Positions 1-7,552 of a stretch of DNA of 35,163 bases are shown piece by piece. Under the pieces are notes generated by a model. That model was not told the origin of the DNA. It worked only from the letters and a program-made list of their open reading frames with translations, and made no database searches. Source of the DNA: Acidobacteriota bacterium. GTDB lineage: Bacteria; Acidobacteriota; Aminicenantia; UBA2199. How positions within the stretch are numbered: position 1 is the stretch's first letter; each line of letters opens with the position of its first letter. Both the position numbers and the translations under genes were made by a program. Location of the stretch: assembly GCA_025456205.1 (NCBI GenBank), contig JALOLA010000017.1, forward strand, positions 1 through 35,163, written 5' to 3'.

Positions 1-100
1 CTTCACCTCCATGCTCTCGCTGCGCGCCGACCTGCGCTTCCAGAACTTTGCCGCGGCCGAGCGCACGCGCATCAGCGGCGGGATCTTCCTCCACCTGTAG
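1..100 (+). CDS. C-terminal end of a probable outer-membrane beta-barrel protein (5' end outside window)
   Basis: An open frame enters from the left edge (codons from base 2) and stops with TAG at 98-100, leaving 32 residues. The end reads RADLRFQNF...RTRISGGIFLHL. Alternating polar and hydrophobic residues finishing on a strand suggest the last two strands of a barrel. The final residue is Leu rather than the usual Phe, so the barrel idea is an inference. No terminator with a U-run follows; 101-179 holds nothing else I can support. Confidence 0.5.
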   Translation, partial: FTSMLSLRADLRFQNFAAAERTRISGGIFLHL

Positions 101-179
101 CCGCGACCCCCGCCGCAAGCAATGTGCCCGCATGGGGTGCGACAGCGCCTGAATCCTCCACAAGTTTCGGCTGGGCATA

Positions 180-208
180 TTGACGGGAAGCTCTTTTTGG
201 CTTAAAAT
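180..208 (+). promoter_or_regulatory. sigma70-type promoter of etfBA
   Basis: The -35 box TTGACG (180-185) and the -10 box TAAAAT (203-208) are separated by exactly 17 bp. The predicted start is near 215, giving a leader of about 55 nt before the GTG at 270. Confidence 0.7.
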
Positions 209-218
209 AACATTTTTG

Positions 219-231
219 AACGAAATTCGTT
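219..231. promoter_or_regulatory. palindromic operator candidate at the etfBA start site
   Basis: AACGAA-A-TTCGTT is a perfect 6+1+6 inverted repeat lying at about +5 to +17 of the predicted transcript. A dimeric repressor bound here would block promoter escape. The regulator is unknown; TetR-type regulators of fatty-acid and acyl-CoA genes bind sites of this shape, but that link is only a guess. Confidence 0.45.
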
Positions 232-269
232 TGTTTTCGACAAAATCCGACGATCTTCAGGAGGCGAGT

Positions 270-1010
270 GTGAATATTTACGTTTGCATCAAGCAAGTTC
301 CCGATACCGAGGCCACCATCCTGGTCAAGGACGGCAAGACGATCAACGAGACCAACGTCAAGTGGATCATCAGCCCTTATGACGAATACGCCATCGAGGA
401 AGCCCTGAAGCTGAGGGAAAAGGCGGCCGGCTCCAAGGTGACGGCGGTATGCCTGGGCCCGGAGCGGGTGCAGAGCGCCCTGCGCACGGCCCTGGCCATG
501 GGCGCCGACGCGGCGCTGCACGTCGAGTGCGCCGCTGCCCTGGACAGCCTGGGAACAGCCCGGGCATTAGCCCACGTCATCCGCGCCGACAAGGACTTCG
601 GAGTGATCTTCCTGGGCCGGCAGGCCATCGACGACGATGCCTCCCAGCTGCATATCCTACTGGCGGAGGAACTGTCCATCCCGGTGGCGACCAACGTCCT
701 GGCGTTCGCCTATGACGGGGGCAAGGTCCGGGTCGAGCGCGAGATCGACGAAGGGGCCGCCGTGGCGGCGGCCAAGGGGCTGAACACCCCCCGTTACGCC
801 TCGATGATGGGCATCATGAAGGCCAAGAAGATCGAGATCCGCAAAGTGGCCCTGGCCGAGACCGGCGTCGAGGAAGCCGGGAACCTGGTCAGCCTGCTCA
901 AGCTGTCGTCCCCGCCCGAGAAGCCCCAGGGCCGGATCATCCCCGGCGAGCCGGCGGCCGCCGTCCACGAGCTGGTGAAGCTGCTGCGCGAAGAAGCGAA
1001 GGTACTGTAG
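270..1010 (+). CDS. etfB: electron transfer flavoprotein subunit beta
   Basis: The product is 246 aa. It opens with MNIYVCIKQVPDTEA, the usual EtfB start, and contains the family segments WIISPYDEYAIEEAL and FLGRQAIDDDASQ. EtfB pairs with EtfA to pass electrons between flavoprotein dehydrogenases (such as acyl-CoA dehydrogenases) and the quinone pool or ferredoxin; here the AMP/FAD-binding small subunit is clear. The frame is open back to a TTG at 180, but I place the start at GTG 270 because AGGAGG (259-264) sits 5 nt before it and the protein then matches family length. It is followed by etfA after 9 nt. No dehydrogenase or ETF-quinone oxidoreductase lies in the window, so the electron partner is unknown. 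The gene is likely controlled by the promoter at 180-208 and the palindrome at 219-231. Confidence 0.95.
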   Translation: MNIYVCIKQVPDTEATILVKDGKTINETNVKWIISPYDEYAIEEALKLREKAAGSKVTAVCLGPERVQSALRTALAMGADAALHVECAAALDSLGTARALAHVIRADKDFGVIFLGRQAIDDDASQLHILLAEELSIPVATNVLAFAYDGGKVRVEREIDEGAAVAAAKGLNTPRYASMMGIMKAKKIEIRKVALAETGVEEAGNLVSLLKLSSPPEKPQGRIIPGEPAAAVHELVKLLREEAKVL

Positions 1011-1019
1011 GAGAAGACC

Positions 1020-1967
1020 ATGGCCAACATCGGACTGTATATCGAACTGAAGAACGGGGCTTTCAAGAAGGCGAACCGCGAGCTGCTGAGCCTGGCCGCC
1101 AGGGGCGGGCACAACGTGCATGCCATCGTATTTTGCGCCGACGCCCGGCCGTACCTGGAGGAGCTGAAGGGCGTGCAGGTCATCGTCCAGGTGCAGGGCG
1201 CCGACCTCGCCTACCAGCCCGACCGCTACGCCGCCACCCTGGCGGCGATCATCGAGGAGTACAAGCTGGACGTTTTCCTGGGCGCCTTCTCCGCCCAGGG
1301 CAAGGACCTCTTTCCGCGCCTGGCCGCCAAGGCCAAGGCCGGGCTGGTCAGCGACTGCCTGGCCGTCGACCTGGACAAGCGCCAGGCGGTCAAGCCGGTG
1401 TATTCCGGCAAGCTGCTCGCCGAGTACCGCGTCGCCGGGCCGCGAGCCCTGTTCACCGTCAGGCCCAACGTCATTCCCGTGGAGCCTCCCGCCGCCGGCG
1501 GCGCCCCGGAGCTCAAGAGCCGGGCCCTGGACACGGGCGAGCCGCGCACGCGCATCGTCGAGGTCATCCAGAGCGCGTCCCAGCGCGTCGACCTGACCGA
1601 GGCCGAGATCATCATCTCCGGCGGCCGGGCCATGAAAGCCCAGGAGAACTTCGCCGTGCTCGAGGACCTGGCCCGGGTGCTGAACGCCGGGGTCGGGGCT
1701 TCGCGCGCCGCCGTCGACGCCGGCTTCGCCTCCTCGGACATGCAGGTGGGCCAGACCGGCAAGGTCGTCAACCCCAAGCTTTACATCGCCTGCGGCATCT
1801 CCGGCGCCATCCAGCACTTCGTGGGCATGAAGACGTCCAAGGTCATCGTGGCCGTCAACAAGGATCCCGAGGCGCCGATCTTCAAGAAAGCCGACTACGG
1901 CATCGTCGGCGACTTGTTCACGGTAGTGCCTTTGCTCAACGAAGAACTTAAGAAGGCACTCGGTTAA
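1020..1967 (+). CDS. etfA: electron transfer flavoprotein subunit alpha
   Basis: The 315-aa product is normal in length for EtfA. The C-terminal half carries the FAD-binding domain: [12 protein letters not shown], then [11 protein letters not shown], then [20 protein letters not shown] and [20 protein letters not shown], ending with [14 protein letters not shown]. These are the standard FAD-contact segments of the alpha subunit (about residues 195-305). The start at ATG 1020 has an AGGAGA-type site at 1009-1014 that overlaps the etfB stop, so the two subunits are probably made in step. No terminator is visible after the TAA at 1965-1967; 1968-2065 is AT-richer, non-coding spacer. Confidence 0.96.
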   Translation: MANIGLYIELKNGAFKKANRELLSLAARGGHNVHAIVFCADARPYLEELKGVQVIVQVQGADLAYQPDRYAATLAAIIEEYKLDVFLGAFSAQGKDLFPRLAAKAKAGLVSDCLAVDLDKRQAVKPVYSGKLLAEYRVAGPRALFTVRPNVIPVEPPAAGGAPELKSRALDTGEPRTRIVEVIQSASQRVDLTEAEIIISGGRAMKAQENFAVLEDLARVLNAGVGASRAAVDAGFASSDMQVGQTGKVVNPKLYIACGISGAIQHFVGMKTSKVIVAVNKDPEAPIFKKADYGIVGDLFTVVPLLNEELKKALG

Positions 1968-2065
1968 AGGTAGACGGTTCACAGTTTACGGTAAAGAACA
2001 GAAATATGGATTCAGTTCAGTGAAAGTTTCTATTTTGTACCGCACACCGAGTTCTTCTTCTCGCG

Positions 2066-2257
2066 CTAGCTCTTCTCGTTCTGCTTGAGCACCTTCTCGT
2101 AATCCCGCTTCAGCCGCCTGTTCTCCAGTTCCAGCTCCCTGACGTGCCCGCGCAGCGTGCGCAATTCCAGCAGCCACTGCAGCAGCTGGCGCTCGATCTG
2201 CTTGTGGGAGATCTTCATCTTGACCAGCAGGATACTGATGTAGTCGTCCAGGCGCAT
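2066..2257 (-). CDS. small coiled-coil protein, unknown function
   Basis: The 63-aa product has no homologue I recognise. Residues 1-25 (MRLDDYISILLVKMKI...) look like a short amphipathic or helical start, and residues 25-63 are a heptad-like helix rich in Leu, Glu, Arg and Lys ending in KVLKQNEKS. I start it at ATG 2257: a promoter with 17-bp spacing ends about 12 nt upstream, and the region before that is non-coding repeat, so longer in-frame versions (to 2482) are unlikely. A weak AGGGA site precedes the ATG. It stands alone between etfA and gmd on the opposite strand. It could be a small regulatory or scaffold peptide; heptads alone do not decide. Confidence 0.6.
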   Translation of the reverse strand: MRLDDYISILLVKMKISHKQIERQLLQWLLELRTLRGHVRELELENRRLKRDYEKVLKQNEKS

Positions 2258-2275
2258 CGTTTGTCCCTGGTCATG

Positions 2276-2304
2276 ATTATATCTCTCCCAGGCCGCAATT
2301 TCAA
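2276..2304 (-). promoter_or_regulatory. promoter of the 63-aa coiled-coil gene
   Basis: On the minus strand TTGAAA (2299-2304) and a perfect TATAAT (2276-2281) are 17 bp apart. The predicted start is near 2269, 12 nt before the ATG at 2257. This is one of the two perfect -10 boxes in the window, which argues the short gene is real. Confidence 0.7.
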
Positions 2305-2338
2305 CGACCATCCACATGTCAACGTCTGACCTGGAGTG

Positions 2339-2466
2339 AAGCACCAAGCTCCAAATCCCAATTTCCAAACAAATCACAAATTCCAATGACCGAATGACCC
2401 AAACAAAGGCATTGCCGCTTTTTCTCTTCGTTTTGGTCATTTGGACATTGGTGCTTGGGATTGGGT
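2339..2466. repeat. imperfect intergenic inverted repeat
   Basis: The 345-nt gap 2258-2603 contains an AT-rich repeat. On the left, AAGCACCAA (2339-2347) and CCAATGACCGAATGACCC (2383-2400) match the reverse complement of the right side: GGTCATTTGGACATTGG (2435-2451) and TTGGTGCTT (2449-2457). The arms enclose short reiterated CCAAAT/CCAATT words. This is the style of non-coding, palindromic spacer repeats seen in several GC-rich bacterial lineages. No transposase is present and no target duplication was found. Confidence 0.55.
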
Positions 2467-2506
2467 ATTTTCTGGAACGCACCCGGGATCATTTCTTTCT
2501 CTTTCT

Positions 2507-2534
2507 CGTCACGCGTCACGCGTTTCGCGTCACG
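2507..2534. repeat. heptamer tandem repeat
   Basis: Four back-to-back 7-bp units: CGTCACG, CGTCACG, CGTTTCG, CGTCACG. The array sits directly upstream of the gmd promoter (19 bp before the -35). It may be a simple slippage repeat or a set of helically spaced binding sites; nothing in the sequence decides between these. Confidence 0.6.
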
Positions 2535-2552
2535 GATAGCGTATGACCTCCG

Positions 2553-2581
2553 TTGACGCCGACACTGGATTCAGCTACAAT
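2553..2581 (+). promoter_or_regulatory. promoter of the gmd operon
   Basis: TTGACG (2553-2558), a 17-bp spacer, then TACAAT (2576-2581). The predicted start is near 2588, leaving a 16-nt leader that still contains the AAGAGGAG ribosome site. Confidence 0.7.
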
Positions 2582-2603
2582 GAGCCTGCAAAGAGGAGCG
2601 TTT

Positions 2604-3578
2604 ATGGCCAAAAAAGCATTGATCACCGGCGTCACCGGGCAGGACGGGTCCTATCTTGCCGATCTCCTGCTGGAAAAAGGCTACGAGGTCTACGGCATGG
2701 TCCGCCGTTCCAGCATGGAGAAGTTCGACCGCATCGAGCACATCAAGGACCGCATCCAGATCCGCCAGGCCGACCTGCTGGACCAGTATTCCATCAGCAA
2801 GATCATCGAGGAGGTGCAGCCCGACGAGGTCTACAACCTGGCCGCCATGAGCTTCGTGCCCACCTCCTGGGACCAGCCGGTGCTGACCGCCGAGTTCACG
2901 GCCATCGGCGTCACGCGCATGCTGGAGGCCATCCGCGCCGTCAACCCGCGCATCCGCTTTTACCAGGCGTCCTCCTCGGAGATGTTCGGCAAGGTCAAGG
3001 AGATCCCGCAGACGGAGACGACCCCCTTCCATCCGCGCAGCCCCTATGGCGTGGCCAAGGTGTACGGACATTGGATCACGGTCAATTACCGCGAAAGCTA
3101 CGGGATCTTCGGCGCTTCGGGCATCCTGTTCAACCACGAGTCGCCTCGACGGGGCATCGAGTTCGTCACGCGCAAGGTGACCTACAACGCCGCCCGCATC
3201 AAGCTGGGACTGAGCAAGGAGCTGCGCCTGGGCAACCTGGAAGCCAAGCGCGACTGGGGCTACGCCCTGGACTATGTCGAAGCCATTTGGCTCATGCTGC
3301 AGCAGGACGAGCCCGATGACTTCGTCATCGCCAGCGGCGAGACGCACTCGGTCAAGGAATTGGTGGAGATCGCCTTTTCCCACCTGGAGCTCGACTACAA
3401 GGACTTCGTAGTGCTGGACAGGAAGTTCATCCGCCCGGCCGAGGTTGACCTCCTCATGGGCGACTATGGCAAGGCCAAAAAGGTGCTCGGCTGGCAGCCC
3501 AAGGTCCATTTCGCCGAGCTGGTCAGGATGATGGTCGACGCCGACCTGGCCCTGCTCAAGAAGGATTACCGCCTGTGA
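2604..3578 (+). CDS. gmd: GDP-mannose 4,6-dehydratase
   Basis: The 324-aa extended short-chain dehydrogenase/reductase converts GDP-D-mannose to GDP-4-keto-6-deoxymannose, precursor of fucose, rhamnose and perosamine in surface polysaccharides. The NADP(H)-binding Rossmann motif is [20 protein letters not shown] near residue 9. The GMD-typical VRRSS follows, then ASSSEMFG with the catalytic Ser/Glu, and the Tyr-X3-Lys pair in [15 protein letters not shown] and [17 protein letters not shown] are GMD signatures. I chose ATG 2604 because AAGAGGAG lies just upstream and the protein then begins MAKKALITG. Its stop overlaps the cupin start (GTGA, 3575-3578). No GDP-sugar reductase or aminotransferase follows, so the final sugar cannot be named. 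Confidence 0.93.
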   Translation: MAKKALITGVTGQDGSYLADLLLEKGYEVYGMVRRSSMEKFDRIEHIKDRIQIRQADLLDQYSISKIIEEVQPDEVYNLAAMSFVPTSWDQPVLTAEFTAIGVTRMLEAIRAVNPRIRFYQASSSEMFGKVKEIPQTETTPFHPRSPYGVAKVYGHWITVNYRESYGIFGASGILFNHESPRRGIEFVTRKVTYNAARIKLGLSKELRLGNLEAKRDWGYALDYVEAIWLMLQQDEPDDFVIASGETHSVKELVEIAFSHLELDYKDFVVLDRKFIRPAEVDLLMGDYGKAKKVLGWQPKVHFAELVRMMVDADLALLKKDYRL

Positions 3579-3928
3579 GCCCGGCGAACGCCAGGGAAGA
3601 GCGGCCCTGGGGCTGGTTCGAGATCCTCTTCGAGGAACCCGGGCTGAAGGTCAAGCGCATCATGGTCAAGCCGGGCCTGCGCCTGTCGCTGCAGAGCCAC
3701 GAGCAGCGCGCCGAGAATTGGGTGATCGTGCAGGGGAAAGGGCTCTTTACATTGGACGACCGCACCTTCGACCTGCAGCCGCAGCAGTCGGTCTTCATCC
3801 CGAAAAAAAGCCGGCACCGCATCGAGAACCCCGGCAGCGACGAGCTGGTCTTCGTCGAAGTGCAGACCGGCGCCTACCTGGGCGAGGATGACATCACCCG
3901 CTACCAGGACGATTTCGACCGCGCCTAG
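3575..3928 (+). CDS. stand-alone cupin, mannose-6-phosphate isomerase type II-like
   Basis: The 117-aa product resembles the C-terminal cupin of bifunctional ManC/AlgA enzymes (mannose-1-phosphate guanylyltransferase/phosphomannose isomerase). It starts with the family feature [11 protein letters not shown], then [27 protein letters not shown] and [14 protein letters not shown]. Metal ligands His and Glu of the cupin motifs are in SHEQRAE, and His in SRHRI. The guanylyltransferase half is absent. The GTG start overlaps the gmd stop by 4 nt, so the two are coupled, and the pairing with gmd fits fructose-6-P/mannose-6-P supply for GDP-mannose. It might instead be a sugar-binding or regulatory cupin. 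Confidence 0.8.
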   Translation: MSPANAREERPWGWFEILFEEPGLKVKRIMVKPGLRLSLQSHEQRAENWVIVQGKGLFTLDDRTFDLQPQQSVFIPKKSRHRIENPGSDELVFVEVQTGAYLGEDDITRYQDDFDRA

Positions 3929-3969
3929 CCGTTGCGAATTCATGCATAGAAGATAAGGAAGCAACCCTC

Positions 3970-4941
3970 ATGCTGGAAAAAGAAAAAGAGATCGGCCTGC
4001 AGGCGGTCGGCATGGCCATGGCCATGGCCGCGGCCATCCAGAAGGAGCTGACCGGGGGCGACACCCTGACCAAGATCGACCGCAGCCCGGTGACCATCGC
4101 CGATTTCGCCGTCCAGGCCCTGGCCTGCCAGATCCTGGGCAATCATTTCCCCGGCATGCCCATCGTGGGCGAAGAGGACTCGCTGGCCCTGCGCCGGCCC
4201 GAGAACCGGGAGCTGTTCGCCAAGGTCGTCCATTACCTGGAGCAATACGACGCTCCGATGCGCGGGCAGGAGATCTGCGACTGCATCGATCTGGGCGGCG
4301 CGGAGGCGAATGGGACGTTCTGGACGCTGGATCCCATCGACGGCACCAAGGGCTTCCTGCGCGGCGAGCAATTCGCCATCGCCCTGGCGCTGGTGCGGGA
4401 TGGCCAGGTCCGCCTGGGCATACTCGGCTGCCCCAACCTGGCGCCAACCGGCGGCGGCACCCTGTTCTGGGCCGTTCAGGGACAGGGCGGCTGGAAGATC
4501 CCTGCCTCCGGCGGCCAGGCCGAACCCATCTGCGCCTCGACGAAGACCGACCCCCGGCAGATGAAATTCGTGGAAAGCTACGAATCCTCGCACAGCGACA
4601 AGGGTACCCAGCTCGAGATCTCCCGGCTGCTGCAGATATCCAGCCCGCCCGAGCAGATGGACAGCCAGGTCAAATACGGCATCGTCGCCTCCGGCATTGC
4701 CGACATCTACCTGCGCATCCCCAACCCCGGCACTCCGGACTACCGCGAGAAAATCTGGGACCACGCCGCCGGCAGCCTGATCGTGGAAGAGGCCGGCGGC
4801 TGGGTCAGCGACATCGACGGCAAGAAGCTCGATTTCTCGGCGGGCAGGACACTGCGCAACAACCGCGGCATCCTGGCCACCAACGGCCGCGTTCATTCCC
4901 GGGTCCTGGAGATCATCGCCGAATTGGCGGCGCGGAAATAA
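3970..4941 (+). CDS. 3'(2'),5'-bisphosphate nucleotidase, HAL2 type (inositol monophosphatase superfamily)
   Basis: The 323-aa protein resembles the longer HAL2/BPNT form rather than the roughly 250-aa CysQ form. Motifs: DRSPVTIADFAVQAL near residue 37; PIVGEEDS near 60 (metal-binding Glu-Glu-Asp); WTLDPIDGTKGFLRGEQFAI near 118 (the superfamily Asp-Pro-Ile-Asp-Gly-Thr metal site); LGCPNL; and WDHAAGSLIVEEAGG near 262 (second Asp). The expected reaction is removal of a phosphate from 3'-phosphoadenosine 5'-phosphate, a by-product of sulfation and carrier-protein charging. AAGGAAG (3957-3963) precedes ATG 3970. It lies 41 nt after the cupin gene and is probably co-transcribed. Its place in a GDP-mannose operon may hint at a sulfated glycan, but no sulfotransferase is in view. 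Confidence 0.88.
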   Translation: MLEKEKEIGLQAVGMAMAMAAAIQKELTGGDTLTKIDRSPVTIADFAVQALACQILGNHFPGMPIVGEEDSLALRRPENRELFAKVVHYLEQYDAPMRGQEICDCIDLGGAEANGTFWTLDPIDGTKGFLRGEQFAIALALVRDGQVRLGILGCPNLAPTGGGTLFWAVQGQGGWKIPASGGQAEPICASTKTDPRQMKFVESYESSHSDKGTQLEISRLLQISSPPEQMDSQVKYGIVASGIADIYLRIPNPGTPDYREKIWDHAAGSLIVEEAGGWVSDIDGKKLDFSAGRTLRNNRGILATNGRVHSRVLEIIAELAARK

Positions 4942-4990
4942 CCGGGCGATTCGCGCCTGTTACCGCCGGGGGGAACCGCCTTTCTTTTTT

Positions 4991-5587
4991 TTATGAATCC
5001 ATCATTCCCAGCGCCCACTCCGCCTTGTCCGCGAGCGCAGGACAATACGCTTCAAATTGCCTGAGCAGTTCTTCCGGATGTTCTGCAGTCATGATCGTGG
5101 AGCGGTGCGCCGCGTCCAGGAAGCCCTCGCCGGTGACCCGATCGAGGAAAGCGAGCAGCGGCGCGAAGTAACCGGCGACGTTCAGCAGGCCGCAGGGCTT
5201 GGCGTGCAGGCCCAGCTGCGCCCAGGTCAAGATCTCGAAGATCTCCTCCAGCGTTCCCAGCCCTCCCGGCAGGGCCGCAAAACCGTCCGCCAGCTCGGCC
5301 ATCAGCGCCTTGCGCTCGTGCATCGTGTTCACCACCCGCAAGTCGGTGAGGCCGCTGAACGCCACCTTCCTTTCATGCAACGCCCTGGGGATGACGCCGA
5401 TGACCTCGCCGCCGTTCTCCAGGGCGGCCTGGGCCAGCAGCCCCATCATGCCCACCTTGCCGCCGCCGAAGACCAGGCCGATCTTTCTGCGGGCGAGGAG
5501 GCCGCCCAGCTTCCGGGCCGCCGCGGCATACTCGGGCCGGCTGCCGGGACTGGAACCGCAAAAGACGCAAATTCTTTTCAGCTTCAT
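4991..5587 (-). CDS. LOG-family nucleoside 5'-monophosphate phosphoribohydrolase
   Basis: The 198-aa LOG protein would cleave the N-glycosidic bond of nucleoside 5'-monophosphates; plant and bacterial LOGs act on cytokinin ribotides or other NMPs. The Rossmann-like start ICVFCGSSPG is followed by LVFGGGKVGMMG, the conserved MHERK (residues 89-93) and PGGLGTLEE (107-115), the nucleotide-binding/catalytic motif. Start and stop of the upstream HIT gene overlap as ATGA (5584-5587), so LOG is translated after HIT. The pairing suggests joint turnover of unwanted nucleotides. It converges on the bisphosphate nucleotidase with a 49-nt gap that has a T-rich stretch but no convincing terminator stem. 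Confidence 0.9.
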   Translation of the reverse strand: MKLKRICVFCGSSPGSRPEYAAAARKLGGLLARRKIGLVFGGGKVGMMGLLAQAALENGGEVIGVIPRALHERKVAFSGLTDLRVVNTMHERKALMAELADGFAALPGGLGTLEEIFEILTWAQLGLHAKPCGLLNVAGYFAPLLAFLDRVTGEGFLDAAHRSTIMTAEHPEELLRQFEAYCPALADKAEWALGMMDS

Positions 5588-6030
5588 GCGTCCAGCTCCA
5601 GGGAGGCACGAATCCTGGCGCTGACCGCATCCGGACCCGCCACGCCCGCCGGCAGGTCACTGGGCCGGGCGTAGGTCCTTCGCGCCCAGGCGAAGAGCAT
5701 GGGCCCGTCGATCGGCCCGTTGGCGTTGAAATTGGCCTTGTGATATTCGTCAAGCAGCCAGGCCGTGCGCGGGAACAGGTGGAAGTGCAGCCGGCGGTCG
5801 ACCTCGCAGAACGAAAGGACATACATGCGCTCGGCGCCGACCGTTTCTTCGATGGCCCTCGCCGCCCGGGCCAGCATTTCTCCGAGCATCCGCGCCTTTT
5901 CCGGCGCCAGTTCGGCCAGGCTGGTCGCTTCCCCTTTCACCCGCAATACCAGGTAGCCGGGCACGGCGCATTCGCCGCTCTGCTCCAGGGCAAACATGTC
6001 ATTCTTGCCAATCAGGGGACCTGGGTTCAT
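5584..6030 (-). CDS. HIT-family nucleotide hydrolase/transferase
   Basis: The 148-aa product carries the histidine-triad segment RLHFHLFPR at residues 80-88. In the family the pattern is H-x-H-x-H; here residue 80 is Arg, while the middle His82 (the nucleophile in FHIT-type enzymes) and His84 are kept. Substrates in this superfamily are dinucleoside polyphosphates, AMP-amidates or nucleotidyl sugars; the true substrate cannot be told. The start at ATG 6030 has AGGA seven bases upstream. Overlap with LOG implies a two-gene operon driven by the promoter at 6047-6075. Confidence 0.82.
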   Translation of the reverse strand: MNPGPLIGKNDMFALEQSGECAVPGYLVLRVKGEATSLAELAPEKARMLGEMLARAARAIEETVGAERMYVLSFCEVDRRLHFHLFPRTAWLLDEYHKANFNANGPIDGPMLFAWARRTYARPSDLPAGVAGPDAVSARIRASLELDA

Positions 6031-6046
6031 TCAGATTTCCTGATTC

Positions 6047-6075
6047 ATTCTGGCAAAACGGAGCGGGGTTGTCAA
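6047..6075 (-). promoter_or_regulatory. promoter of the HIT-LOG operon
   Basis: A perfect TTGACA (6070-6075) and CAGAAT (6047-6052) are 17 bp apart on the minus strand. The predicted start near 6040 leaves a 10-nt leader. It is back to back with the lipoprotein promoter; the two -35 regions are about 10 bp apart. Confidence 0.65.
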
Positions 6076-6085
6076 ACCGGCTTTC

Positions 6086-6115
6086 TTGCCCTGCGATCTG
6101 TCATCGTGATAGAAT
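6086..6115 (+). promoter_or_regulatory. promoter giving a predicted leaderless lipoprotein mRNA
   Basis: TTGCCC (6086-6091), 18 bp, TAGAAT (6110-6115). Counting seven bases from the -10 box puts +1 exactly on the A of ATG 6122. The TAG inside the -10 box is also an in-frame stop, so the coding frame cannot begin further upstream. Confidence 0.5.
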
Positions 6116-6121
6116 AAAAAC

Positions 6122-7552
6122 ATGGCGCCGCGGGAAAAAACAAGAATCAGGCGCAGGCCGAAGCCAAGCCTTGTCTTTTTCCTGGGTATCGTCCTGCTTG
6201 CCGGATGCAGCCGAAATGAGGATGAGCCTGCCCCGGCCCCGGGCAGCCAGGGATACGAATATCCCTCCGGCTTTGCCTTCGTCGAGGTGCCGTTCCCGCT
6301 CGCGGCAGATAATCCCCGCTGCAGCGAGCCGCCGCTGTCTCTGCCGACCATCGGGGTTCCCTTCATGGACCCATGCTTCGCCTCCCGCCTGACGCGGGTG
6401 ACCACGGTCGAGGGCGTTCAGGGACGGCATGAATATTCGCGCTTCGACCCCTTCAATCGCGACAAGACGCTGATCGTCTTGCTCAAGCATACGGGCGACT
6501 ACGCGGTGTACAGGACTTCCATTTTCCCCTACAACCAAGCCGCCAACCTGGTCTTCCAGACCAACGCCATGGAGGACCCACGCTGGGACGAAAGCGATTC
6601 CGACCTACTGTGGGGCCTCTCCGGCTTTCGCATCATCCATGACGATGTCAGAAGCGGCAAGAGGACGGTAGTCAAGGATTTCGCGACAGACCCGCGCATC
6701 GCTCCCATTCTCGACAGCGAACCTGACATCTACCGGATCACCATGCGCCAGGAGGGAGAGGCTTCAACCGACCGGCGCCACTGGGCATTCCTATTGCAAG
6801 GGACGCGGGAGGACTACCGGCCGCGCTATCTTTTCTGCTGGGACCGGGAGAGCGACCGGGTGCTCGGCTTATGCACGATCAAGAAAGAGGAGTCCGACAT
6901 TGACTGGGTAGGAATGTCGGTCAACGGCAACTGGGTCCTGGTGGGGGGAATGTCTGAAAACGTTGGCAAGCTGAGGGGCATGACGATCGCCAATCGCTCG
7001 CTGACCCGCTTCCAGCGCATTGACTACACGACGTCCCATGCCGACGTCGGCATCGATGCCCAGGGCCGCGAGGTCCTGATCATGCAGAACTCGCGGACCG
7101 ACTTCATCGATCTGATCCCGCTGGCCTGGGAAACGCGGCCGATCCTGGACGCAAACGGAAGTTACCAAGGCACTGGCCACGTACCTCTGCTCCGCCTCCA
7201 TTACGACAGCGACTCCCCCATCGGCTTCAATTCCGGCGTGCACATCTCCTGCAACGCTCCGGAATACTGCCTGATCAGCACCACGATCGCCAGGAATACG
7301 CCGGAACGGAACTGGCTCGACCGCAGCAATGCGCTCATTCGCCTGGATGCGACCCATCCCCGCGTCTTCCTGCTCTCGAAAGTCTATAACACCACGGAGG
7401 CCTATTTTGAGGAGGCCCACGGCACAATGAGCCGAGATGGCTCGCGCATCGTCTGGGCCGCGAACTGGAATCAGAATGTGGGCCAGGAAAAAATGTGCCT
7501 GCTGCAACTTGACATGCCGTCAAACTGGAAGGAACTGGCCGGTGACAAATGA
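6122..7552 (+). CDS. cysteine-rich exported lipoprotein, probable beta-propeller
   Basis: The 476-aa protein has a basic N-region (KTRIRRRPK), a hydrophobic stretch and a textbook lipobox LLAGC with Cys29 as the lipid site. The mature part has no motif I can name with confidence. Segments such as EYSRFDPFNRDKTLIVLL, DWVGMSVNGNWVLVGG and GTMSRDGSRIVWAANW have the strand-turn-strand rhythm of TolB/oligogalacturonate-lyase-like propeller blades, so I infer a periplasmic or surface propeller. At least seven cysteines remain in the mature protein (in NPRCSE, DPCFAS, LFCWD, LGLCT, ISCNAPEYC, EKMCLL), unusual beside its neighbours. There is no Shine-Dalgarno site. It faces pyrE tail to tail with a 19-nt gap. 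Confidence 0.75.
   Translation: MAPREKTRIRRRPKPSLVFFLGIVLLAGCSRNEDEPAPAPGSQGYEYPSGFAFVEVPFPLAADNPRCSEPPLSLPTIGVPFMDPCFASRLTRVTTVEGVQGRHEYSRFDPFNRDKTLIVLLKHTGDYAVYRTSIFPYNQAANLVFQTNAMEDPRWDESDSDLLWGLSGFRIIHDDVRSGKRTVVKDFATDPRIAPILDSEPDIYRITMRQEGEASTDRRHWAFLLQGTREDYRPRYLFCWDRESDRVLGLCTIKKEESDIDWVGMSVNGNWVLVGGMSENVGKLRGMTIANRSLTRFQRIDYTTSHADVGIDAQGREVLIMQNSRTDFIDLIPLAWETRPILDANGSYQGTGHVPLLRLHYDSDSPIGFNSGVHISCNAPEYCLISTTIARNTPERNWLDRSNALIRLDATHPRVFLLSKVYNTTEAYFEEAHGTMSRDGSRIVWAANWNQNVGQEKMCLLQLDMPSNWKELAGDK

Noticed and set aside
657..1982. 441-codon minus-strand frame opposite etfB/etfA
   Set aside because: Antisense of two certain genes, Asp/Gly/Leu-rich shadow composition, no start signal.
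2258..2482. N-terminal extension of the 63-aa gene with a membrane-like stretch
   Set aside because: The hydrophobic residues are a translation of the intergenic repeat, and the promoter lies inside it.
4942..4990. T-rich stretch as bidirectional terminator between the nucleotidase and LOG genes
   Set aside because: A run of Ts is present but no GC stem of useful length directly precedes it on either strand.
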